DNA from: Yponomeuta sedellus
Lineage: Eukaryota > Arthropoda > Insecta > Lepidoptera > Yponomeutidae
NCBI GenBank assembly: GCA_934045075.1
Contig: OW203723.1
Coordinates: 4,666,577 to 4,730,576 of the forward strand
Length of the DNA: 64,000 bases
Direction of reading: 5' to 3'
Shown here: one piece after another, positions 12,901-24,900 of the stretch
Position numbering within the stretch: position 1 is the stretch's first letter
Layout: every line of letters starts with the position of its first letter
Notes under the pieces: model-generated
What the model saw: the letters and a program-made list of their open reading frames with translations, nothing else
Told to the model about the DNA's origin: nothing
The model's database searches: none
Translations under genes and position numbers: made by a program

Positions 12901-15900
12901 TTTAACAAATATTATGAACAAGATCGCATAGGTACCTAATATGTCTCAAAAAAAAACGTAACTTTATTTTTTTAAGTACAATGCCCTCTCGCCGCACAGA
13001 GTACTGCGGTTGTACTAACAAAAGAACTCGTCTCCAGCCCCGCGCTTGGCCCCGAACTGGCCCGACCCGTCGGTCAAGCTGGGCCAGGTGTCGGGCGTCG
13101 CGCTGGACGCTGCCGGCCGCCTGCTGGTGTTCCACCGCGCCTCCCACGAGTGGGATGCCAGCTCGTTCAACAGCCGCGACGTATATCAGGGCATCGGAGA
13201 GCCGCCGATACCTCACGCGACCGTGCTCGTGTTCAATGATACGGGGAGTCTCGTGGACATGTGGGGGCAGAACTTGTGAGTTTCATTTTCGTCTTTAGGG
13301 TCATTTTTAGGGTCACGTAGCTACGGGGCTCTAAAATTGTATTTTTGTTTATTGACCAATGATTTAGAAGGATTTACAAAGAAGAATGTTACACTAGCCT
13401 CTGTTGCCGAGCTGAGCATGAAGCCTGTATTACGGCATCCAGCGCCAAATCCCCACCGAATAAGGCAGGTAAAAATATTAGAATGAATACAATGTTAAAC
13501 TAAGAAATAATTTAGCAGAGATTTAACAAAATTTAGCAAAGTTACAATAAACTTAAAAAAGATAATAGGAGTGTTATTGGTGAGTCCTCTTTGTGAGTGT
13601 AAGTGTTAAGTTGAAAATTTCTACTGACTTATTTATTCTATTATACAAATATGGTCCTAGGAACGGTAGAAATCTCTGACTAAAATGTGTTTTTTAAAAT
13701 GCCTGTTGTATTGACACACTCTGTGAGATCACCTTTTATTTGTTGAAAGATGTTAAGACGATTGACGTTGGCATGTTCTGCCTGCAACTATTACCAACGT
13801 TAATCGTCTTATCCGTTTATCTTGTAATGAACGGGTATGCATATCCGTTGATTTCTTGCACCACGTGTGGTTGACTGGTAGAAAATGCTTATAAGAATTA
13901 AGTCCGGCTCGTTGATATAATACGTGCCTTCCTGCACGCCCCAGGTTAGCGATGACGATAATTTTTTCAGTGTGTCCCCTCAAAAATGAACCTTACTCCT
14001 CTCTCTCAGGTTCTACATGCCGCACGGCATAACGGTAGACAAAGATGGCAACGTGTGGCTGACGGACGTCGCGCTCCATCAAGTGTTCAAGTTCACGCCC
14101 GGCCAGAGGAAAAAACCAGCATTGGTGCTCGGCGAGAAGTAAGTTAAAGTCAAATAAAAAAAAAAAGGGAAAATTCCCTTTACAGTAGAAGAGTCATAGT
14201 ACGATCACGAGCCCTTCATCTATTTTATTGTAATAAAACTTTCCTCGGCGTCCAGATTCATACCAGGTGACGATGACGAGCACTTCTGCAAGCCAGCGGC
14301 GGTGGCCGTGACGTCATCGGGCGACTTCTTCGTGGCCGACGGGTACTGCAACACGCGGGTCATCAAATACGCTGCCGACGGCACCAAGATACTGCAGTGG
14401 GGGACAGGTAAGCTATACAGAGTGGTAAAATACTAGCGCTCGACTCAAAAACTGCGCAACTAACATAAAGGACACCAAATTTAACTACTTTGGCCAAAAA
14501 CTTTGCTGAGAATGTTTTGTGTTACAATTTTTTTTAAATATGTTGCGCCCTGAGGTTGCGCCCGTAAACCAAGATACTACAGCGGGGGACAGGTAAACTA
14601 TACATAGCGTTAAAATAAAAAAGTTCAAGTAAAAAGCTACGCATACTGGTCACCAAAATAAACTACTTTGTCCAATAAACTTTGCTAGGAAGGTTTTGTA
14701 TATTTATAGAAATATTTAAAATATGTTAGCGCCCGTAAATTTACCAAGATACTGCAGTGGGGGACAGGTAAACAACACGCAGCGTTAAAATTCTAACGCC
14801 CGACTTGTATTCTCGTAGACTCGTAACCAATTACTTTATCAAAAAACTTTGCTGAGATGTTAGTAAAGATTACTGAGTTACTAAAATTTCAAATATATAT
14901 GCGCGTGGAAGTAGAAACTACTACGCTTACTTTTGTTTGAAAACTCGATGTTTAGATCGCGCGTTGGAATTTTAAATAAGTTTTAACATATTTTAAACTT
15001 TCGCGACTTGAACACGTAGTTAAATTATTTTCGGGGCTTAACCGCGTATACCACGATGACTGTAACGTCGTCGAAACGTCGAGGTAAAATAGCAATTACT
15101 ACGCGGTTAAGCCCCGAAAATATTCTAAATAAGTTTTCTGAAAAAAAACATGGACTTTTCGATTATGTTCCTTATCGGGTGTTCGATAAACGATGTCAGA
15201 CGCATTTCTGCAAAAATATACAAAAAGAAAACAGCATTTGAACTTCAATATCTCCCAAAACAGTTGATCTCTCGGGAGAAGTCCTTAGGTAAAATATACG
15301 AACATTTAGCCATCATGAAGTTCACGTATTTTTATACGTGAACTTCGGACACTGTTAATTATCGAAAGCTTTAACAATAATAACGACCATAGTGTGTAAG
15401 ATAGGCAAAATAGTATTCAATAATAAATAACGAAAAAAAAGAAAAACATTGTTAAGTCGAGAGACATGAACAACAGCAGAAATCAAACGACATACGTACT
15501 AGACAAAACAAAACGATTAGTCCCGTTACATGTTAACTAAATAGTTATACAGTCAAGTAGATTTATTAACAGTGCTGTAGTAAATTTCGCATACACTTGT
15601 AATGCTTACCTACCATGCAAGAGGTCCCGGGTTCGAACCCTGGCTGGGGACATAAAAAAACCCCAGTTCTTGGATGTTTACATGTTTACGACACAGGGTG
15701 TCCTAGTGTGGGGCCAGAAGCAATGTATGTGCTTGGATGTAAATGTAAAAAAATTACACTATTTTTATTTTTAATGCACTAACCCGTGCTAAGGACAATT
15801 TTAAAAACCTATTTATAGGCTAAAAATTCCACCCATGCCGGGATTCGAACCCGCGACCTCTGGCTATCCGTGCCAGCGCTCTTTCCAACTGAGCCAAGGG

Positions 15901-18900
15901 CGACTCACCAGCATCAGTGAAATTTCGAACCTCTTTTTACACTATTCTCTGTATTACATACAGACAGCGACATCTGGCTTAAGTAAATTGCATCACTTAC
16001 AGCTCCGACTACCTACTTTTCAGTTAGGTTTTTACATCGGAATGATATCACTGTACCCACATGGTTATACTATTTTTATTTTTAATGCACTAACACGTGC
16101 TAAGGACAATTTTAGCCTTAGCACGGGTTACTTAAGTGGAATTTTTAGCCTCTAAATAGGTTTTTAAATTGTAAAAAAATGTTAAATTTACACTCCGACC
16201 AAATCGATGAAATATAGATTCGCGTTTCAGCCGTCTGTGTGCCGTGCTGTGTGGTGTCGGCCTAGAGAATAGCACCAACCCAATTCTTCCCGCGGGTGTC
16301 GTAAAAGGCGACTAAGGGACACAAACCGGGGGGTGGGCAGCAGCGCCCTCTGCAGTACAATTCCACCGAACTGCGATCCCCAACCCGCATGCCCAGCGTG
16401 GGGATTACGGGCATTACCCCCTATGATAGCACAACGTGGCGCTCTTTAGGGGAGGGCTTTATCCAGCAGTGGACTAGTATAGCCTGACGACGACGACGTT
16501 TCAGCCGTCGGCAAGTCGCCCTTCGTGTTTCGAGTGGTGCACGCGTTGACTCTGGCGGAGGACCGCGGGCTGGTGTGCGTGGCGGACCGCGAGCGCGGCC
16601 GCGCGCCCTGCTTCCGCGCCGACAACGGCTCCTTCGCGCACCAGTACACCAGCTGGCTGATAGGCGGCCGCCTCTTCAGTCTCGCCTACGCGCCCGTGCA
16701 CGGTCAGTCTTTCACTTTATTAGACTCGTCTCTTCAATTGGACCCGTTGATGACGATAAAAAATATTTTCAAAACTGCAACTGTTCCCGTTGGATGAAGA
16801 CACACCAAAAAGCCCGTCGTTTACTTCATTCACCTGGGTTAACGTACTCAGGTAAAAGTCAATAGGTGAATAAAGTTTACATAAAATTTACAGAGTATTT
16901 CAATTAGTACATACGTAAAACAAGGACAGGTTTTACAATTTACTATTAGTTTACTTAATTCACCTGGGTGCATTAACCCAGGTGAATTAAGTAAACGACA
17001 GGGGTTTTTCATGTACAAATACAAAATACGTCGTTTATTGAAATGACTGGTCATTTATGGTAGAAAATGCGTCGCTCATTAAGATGGCTAGTCTTTTATG
17101 ATACAATATCGGTCGTTTCTTTAAATGACTAGACACTTAAGCTACAAAATGCGTAGCTCGTTAAAATGACAAGTCTTTTATGATACAAAATCCGTCGTGT
17201 ATTTAATTGACTGGTCACTTATGGCACAAAATACGTCGGTCATGAAAATGCCTACGCTTTTATGATACAAAATCCGTCGTTTATTTAAATGACTAGTCAC
17301 TTATGGTAAAAAATAAGTCGCTCAGTAAATTGGCTAGTCTCTTATGATACAAAATCCGTCGTTCATTAAAATGAATAGGTACTTAGTCGTTTATGATGAT
17401 ACATGATCTGTCATTAGTTAAGATGCGAGCAAGACAGCACAATTCACGCGAAATCCACTATAGCTATTTAGATGGCGTTTCCACGAACAGAAAGCTTGAT
17501 GTTCAATCTAAACAATTAGTGGTGCAATAATAGCGTAGTTCTAAGAAAAACCGAGTAAGGTGTGCCAATGAAAACGCTGATGTTCAAGCAAGCCCGTCGC
17601 GCGCGCCCTGCTTCCGCGCTGACGACCGACGTTTCCTTCGCGCACGATTACACCGTGCGCGGTCAGTCTTTTAACTGTCATTTAATATTAAAAAATCCGT
17701 TACCTATTTGATTAAATGCTATTATTATCTTATAATACAAAAATACGTCTTTAATTAAAATGACTAGTCGTTTATAGTACAAAATCCGTTATTAATTAAA
17801 ATGATCTTATTTTTATGGTACAAAATCGAACATTAAAATGACTTTTCTTTTGCGATAAAAAATGCACAGCACGAAAACTACTGTAGTTATTTTAGATGCC
17901 GTTTCCACGATTGGGCCATACTAGAAAATTTCTTTGTTAAGTTACTGGATCTTTCCGCAACACAATACAAATGTTATCTGCAGGTGGTCGCCTGTACATA
18001 GTGAACGGGCCCGGTCCCGAATTGCCGGTGCGCGGCTACGTCATCGACTTCGACTCCGGCAAGCTCATACAGACCTTCGCGCCGGACGCTGGATTCCAGA
18101 ACCCTCACGACGTCATCACTTCACCGGACGGCTCTAAGGTCAGCCTACCACTGAAGAAAATTAATTACACGCAGAATAATACAATACAGACAATAAAATA
18201 AAACATTGGAAATAAAAACGCAATGTTACCATACAAAATTTACAATGATCAGAGTGCGGAGTGACCTAGTAGAGACTTACAAAATGTTGAACAACTATAA
18301 AATGGAAACGTAAAAATCTCTTAGAGGGCACTCGCTGAAATTGACTAAGCAACCATGATTATATTCTTTTTTTTTTCTTTTTTTTTAATGCACTAACCCG
18401 TGCTAAGAACAAGTTTGAAAACCTTTAGAGGCTGAAAATTCCACCCATGCCGGGATTCGAACCCGAATCCCGGTTCGAAGCAACCATGGACAAGCAATCC
18501 CAGAAAATTATTTTGACCGAACCGTGTAGTAAACAACCTGAGACAGTAATGCTCCTTCAGTGAACTCATGTAAAAACAGACTTAAACACTTTACAAGTGC
18601 ACGAAAGTGACATACACCATTCAGCTGCTTGTATAATAATCTTCTTCTATAATATAAAAATGAATCGCTGAATGTGTTGGTAAGCGCAAATCTCGAGAGC
18701 AGCTGAACCGATTTCGCTAATTATTTTTTTAGAATATTTCTTGAAGTACGAAGATGGTTAATTCTTACGGAGAGAAAAAAAAATCGACTGTTAGGGGGTA
18801 CGAAGTTCGCTGGGTCTTTCAGTTAATTAATAATAATATGCAGAGACAGGGACTGCCACTTGCCACGATCCTGACAGATCACCTTGGCTTTATCAACGTT

Positions 18901-21900
18901 CATTAGTTGTTCCATGCAGGCACGCCTGTTTCGGGTAGTGATCGAACTGTGGCAAGTGGCAGTTCTTACCCCTCTAGGACACAGGCGTGGGCTAAGCGCT
19001 CGTCGCCTAGTGGAACCGAATGATTGTAATCAATCAATTGGGTTAAACAACAACAGGCGCGGTCGGTACTGTATGGGTGATTATCCCGTGACTACCGCTA
19101 GTGCTTCCGAGCGCTTCACGAGGCACGTAAGGCGTTGGTGCCGGCTGCCATTATGGGCGGCTCGATAATTTCTGACAGTAAGGCCCCGTCACGGTCTTAC
19201 AATCCTCCACCAACCCGGACTTGGACCCGTGGTTGAATATGGCCTAACCTTCCTACGATGCAGAAAGAAACCGTGCCCCAGCAGCGGGTACATACAAAGG
19301 GTTGATACGAGTATCCCACAAAGGCGTGAAGTTGTTTATTTTAAAAACATACTTAGAGGCTAAAAATACCACCAGTGCCGGGACTCGAACCCGCGGCCTC
19401 TCCCAACTGAGCTAATGGTCTACTTACCGAGATCAGTGAAATTTCGAACCTCTTTACAGCACTCTCTGTATCACGACGTGGTTTATGTTAATAATAACAA
19501 CGTTTTCGTTGTCCCCAGGTGTACGTGGCCGAGCTGAACCCTCACCGTGTGTACAAGTTCACGGACGCTAGACTCGCCAACGAGACGCCGGACAAGCGGG
19601 GAGTCGCCGGAAACGCGACCGCAGCGCCCGCGCCCGCCAAGCCCACAGCTACGTTAGGTTAGTATTTTGTAAGGTTAACACGAGTACCTACTAGACATAA
19701 TTAAAACTATTTTTATTTTTAATGCACTAACCCGTGCTAAGGAACAAATTTAAAAACCTATTTAGAGGCTAAAAATAGGTTAGTGCATTAAAAATAAAAA
19801 TAGTGTAATCATGTGAGTACAGTGATATCGTTCCGATGTTAAACCTAACTGCAAAGTAGGTAGTCGGGGCTGTAAGTAATGCAATTTGCTTAAGTCAGAT
19901 GTCGCTGCCTGTACGTAATACAGAGAATATTGTAAAGAGGTTCGAAATTTCACTGATGCCGTGAGTCGCCCATTGGCTCAATTGGTAGAGCGCTGGTACG
20001 GATAGCCAGAGGTTGCGGGTTCGAATCCCGGCATGGGTGAAATTTTTAGCCTCTAAATAGGTTTTTTAAATAATAAAAACTGTTTTTATACGGATTTCAC
20101 TCGTTTATTATATTTGATTTACCTATTTTGGAACGTAAGTTCATAATTAACTATTGTAATTTTTGCCGAGGGTAGTAAACTAACAGTTAATGCTTACAAA
20201 AAGACGCCTACCACCTCAGTCATCCGAGACCACGGCACCTGTAAAAGTGCCGAAACGTCTGAAAATTGTAAAAATATAATAAACGAGTGAAATCCATATA
20301 AAAACAGTTTTAATTACGTTAGGTTAGTTTTGTTTAATTTAACCTATAAACGTCCCACTGCAGAGCACAGGCCTTCTCTCAGCAAGAGGGTATGGGATGA
20401 ATTACCACGTGTGCCACCGCGGATTGGCAATACCAAGCGTTGAGGTATTTGACCTCGGCAAACGTACAGTCTATTTATTCTTAGATTCTAATCTTAAAAT
20501 TGAGATTAGATGCCTAAACTAGACATTTTCTCGCAAATTCAAATCATGAACTATGTTTATAAAATTGGCCGAGTGTTATCTAAAAGAGTATTCTAAGTTA
20601 CTTCATTTATGGAAATATGGCAGTTTTGGACTTAAAAGTTACAGTTTAAGGGTAGAATCTTGTTTACTAAATTGGACAAGTAAGAATAAATAGACTGTAG
20701 TGTAGGACGCCCTCCGGCCAGGCGGGATGACGATCTGCGAAAAACTGCTGGGAGATGCTGGATGCGGCAATCTGAAGACAGGGCGCCCATTAGGGGAGGG
20801 CCATGTCCAGCAGTGGACTACATAATATGGCCAGAAGAAGAAGAAGATAATAACGTAGGGTAGATCGTGATTAGACCCGTTCTATATATAACTATTTTTG
20901 TTTGGGCCAAGCACCGTGTCTCAATGCATTGTCGAGCACACTGCTACCGTCTGGCAGTCAGCTCTTCCCACTCGCCAGACACACACACTTAATCCTTTCA
21001 CTATTGAAACTATGGAATTCAATATGAATAAATTGCTATGAAGCGATAATCTGCGTCCGATGTACAAAATCTGCTGTGTGATTGACCGGGGCTGCTCGCG
21101 CTCTCCTCTGCTTGTAATTTTTTTGTTTCTATGTGTCTTGTATGGCAAAAAAGCAATGACACTGCAATCTAAGTGAGACGCCACTCCGCGTCGCGTCGTA
21201 AATGTTCGTTTTCAAATTCGTCCTATTTATTTTGTAACTTCTCTTATGATTCTGCGTGTCTTTTAGGGCAAAAAAGCAATGTCACTCTAGTTCCCCTTTG
21301 GTGCGGGTAATACAGTTAGTAAACAAGATTATAACCTCAAAATTGACATTTCATGCCAAAAACTACAAATTTTCTCGCCAGTTGCCGCCGAACTTGTATC
21401 GCATGCGTGTGTATCGCGAATCATTAAGAAATACTTTTCTTACGTTTCTCCGTGTCTTCTATGGCAAAAAGAAAACAATGACACTCCACTAAGCGAGACG
21501 CAAGTGCCCTTTAAAGGGGGTGACACTCCAACTTAAGCGAGACGCAAGTGCCCTTGAAAGCGGGTGTTTTAAAAAGGGGTTTTTGAAGTGAGTTCGTCCG
21601 TTGCAGAGTGGAGCAACTCGGTGGTGCGCGGGCGCGCGGACTCGTGGGAGGCGTGGCGCGGCGCGGCGGGGGGCGCGGGGGGCGCGCTGGCCGCCGCGCT
21701 GCTGGCCGCCGCCGCGCTGGCGCTGCTGCGCGCGCGCAACCGCGGTAAGCACGCGCCGCCCGAGGCGCAGCCGCTGGTCGACTGAACGCCGAATACACGC
21801 CCGGCCACTGTTAACTGAACTATAGAAACACTCTCGAAAGGCCCGGGCTATAGGATCGTATGAGAAGACTTCTGAACCGCGCACGTGAATACTAAGTATA

Positions 21901-24900
21901 GTCTGTTAGCTTTTGGAATATACCTCGGCTACTATCGGATATATTCGTGTAGTAGAAATATCGGAACTAATATGACACTTGATTTCGAAATCGGAACTCG
22001 ATCATCAGTACGAAAATTGGCGAAAACCGAAACCTACTCTGGAGCCCGAGATATATTCTAAAAGCTAACAGACTATACATTTATTTATTTTGAAAAGGCG
22101 TAAGCCCACGTGACTCGACGAGACGCAGCCGCTGGTCGACTGAGGCCGCTCCACACCGCGCGAACTATACCCACACTCAATACACTCCCAGCTACTGTTA
22201 ACCATAGAAACACTCTTGAAAGGGCCGAGCCATAGGATCGTATGAAAAGACTTCTGAACCGCGCAAATGAATACTTAACTAAATTTTATTTTAAAAAGGT
22301 CAGACCGTATATATCGAGCCTGCGGTAGTAATTCCGACCAGTCCACAAAAACCAGAAAAAACAGCACTCATGTCTTTGCTGCGCGAACCGACGCGGTCGA
22401 GTAAGGCTAAGCAGTAAAGTGTAAGTTTACAGTGCACAATACAAAGTGACACGGACTAAACCAACGTAATAATGCTACAAGAACATCACACGTTTTATCT
22501 AATTACGGCGCTGCGCGAACTGATGATATTGAAGCGGGGCGCGCGACCACAGTAATCCCTCGCGACCCGACGAGGCGCGGCCACTGGTCGACTGACGCCG
22601 CGCTATGCTCACACTGAATACACGCCCAGCCACTGTTAACTGTAGACACACTCTTTAAAGGGCTAGGGCATAGGATCTGCCGAACCGCGCACATGAATAC
22701 TAAGTAAATTTATAGCCACACTGAATACACGGCCATCCACTGTTAACTATAGAAACAAATTTGAAAGCGCCGGGGCATACGATCGTATGTAAAGACTTCT
22801 GAACCGCGCACATGAATACTAAGTAAATTTATTTATTTTTATTTTGGGGCGCGCAACCCACAGTAAGCCCTCGGAGCCCGCCGAGGCTCAGTCGCTGGTC
22901 GACTGATGCCGCTCCACACCGCGCGAACTACACTTACACTGAATACACGCCGTTATACCCTTAACTGTAGACACACTCTTTAAAGGGCCGGGCCATATGA
23001 TAGTGTAATTAAAAAGACTTACAAAAACCGCCCAAATGAGTACTTAGTAAAATTTATTTTAAAAAGGTAAGGCCGTTAATATCGAGTACGCGGTGATAAT
23101 TGACGCTCAATTGATGCTCAATTAATTGACGACGCTACGCGAACTGTTGAGGTTCAATCGCTGGTAGAGTAAATCAATCAATCAATTTATTTATTCAGAC
23201 AACTTAAGTCCAAGTGTCAGTAAAACAGTTGTTTAAAAATGTTAATGTTAATCCAGAGTGTTCTACTTTGGCTTTACTCTACTAGCGATTCAAGCTAGCG
23301 CTATCCATAGTGACACTGACTCCCAGTTTCTCTTGCACTATCGATTGTTCAACGGTTGTCAGTTGGCCGAAGTGCAAACAAACAACTGACAGCTGGTTAA
23401 CAAGACACAACCGATTAACGAAAAAGAAATCGGGGATTAGGGTCTACGTCTACCGCGCAAGCTACCGTGACAATATTCCACGCACTTCAGAGACACTTGA
23501 TGAAAAAGCCAGGCTGTAAGACGGAGTTTACACGTTCAGTCTTCTTCAGGCTATATGTAGTCCACTGCTGGACATAGCCCTCCCCTAATGAGCGCCATAG
23601 CGCCCTGTCTTCAGCTTGCCGCATCCAGCATCTGCCGGCAGTTTTTCGCAGATCGTCATCCCACCTGGTCGGAGGGCGTTCTACACTACGTTTGCCGAGT
23701 CGCGGTCTCCACTCAAGAACACGCTTACTCCAACGGTTGTCGGTTCTTCGCGAGATATGGCCAGCCCACTGCCACTTCAGCTGGCTAATTCTCTGAGCTA
23801 TGTCGGTAACTTTGGTTCTCTGTCGGATGCATTCGTTACGAATCCTATCCTTCAGAAAAACTCCGAGCATAGCTCTCTCCGTAGCTCAATTCCATCAGTC
23901 TGGTTAGACTGACGGCATACTGATTGTCAAGTCAGTGGATTGACGGATATTCGAATATTTTGTTGCTTCATCAGTCTGACATCAATCCCAGTTTGATCAA
24001 GGTCACGGACTGAACTGACGCCAGACTGAATGTGTAAACTCCGTCTAAGTCAACATAAATAAAACCGCTATAAAACCGCGCAAGCTATAGTATCATGGAA
24101 AGGCCAGGAAATAAGATTCCATAATAACATCTCGCACCGCGTTACTAAATATACAGAAAGGTCTCAAAAAAAAACATTATATTGAATTTTTGTTTTAGGC
24201 ATTTTGTGGATTTTTTTTATTATTTTTAAAAATAATTTATTATTTTAAAACGACTAGGAATTTTATTGTGTTATACGAATTTTGAATGTTTTCATGCAAT
24301 TTTCTATTTAATTGATATTTTTTAAGGTTTTACTAAGTTTTGTTAAGACATTTTTTAAATTAATAAATTACACTGATCATTCGTCTATATACGATAATGA
24401 TTTACTGGAGGCTGCGACATTGGTTTTAAACTTAAATAATGTGTTTATATGACTTTTTTATCTATTATCTATAACACACGCCTGCGTGGGCATGACGCGA
24501 AATCTGGGTCAGACACTAACTCCCGGTTTCTGGTACACTAACAAGCCGTTAATCTACTCTTAACAACAGTCAGTTAGCCACACTTTCGCTAACTCAGTTG
24601 TTAAGAGTAGATTAACATACGAAATAAACATTTGACAGCTGTTAACAGTATATTAAAAGATTGTGCGAGAAACTGAGGGTAAGTGATCCGCGAAAACTAC
24701 AGTAGGTTCTCCTATGTACGGAGTATCGAAAACCGAAACATGAAGAATAATTCTTCATGTTTCGGTTTTCGATACTCCGTCGATACTCCTAGGCGCCAAT
24801 GGTATAAAAAAACACGTAACGTGACCGTCCATTTATCTGTCACTGTGCATAATATAATCAAGGCCAAGATGTCATCCTCTGTCCACATCATTATACACAT

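Noticed and set aside
21489..21884. 131-residue open frame on the minus strand
   Set aside because: It is an Arg/Pro/Ala-rich shadow of the GC-rich PAL membrane exon with no family signature.
23487..23870. Host gene on the minus strand
   Set aside because: The protein is the C-terminus of an RTE retrotransposon present in several copies here.
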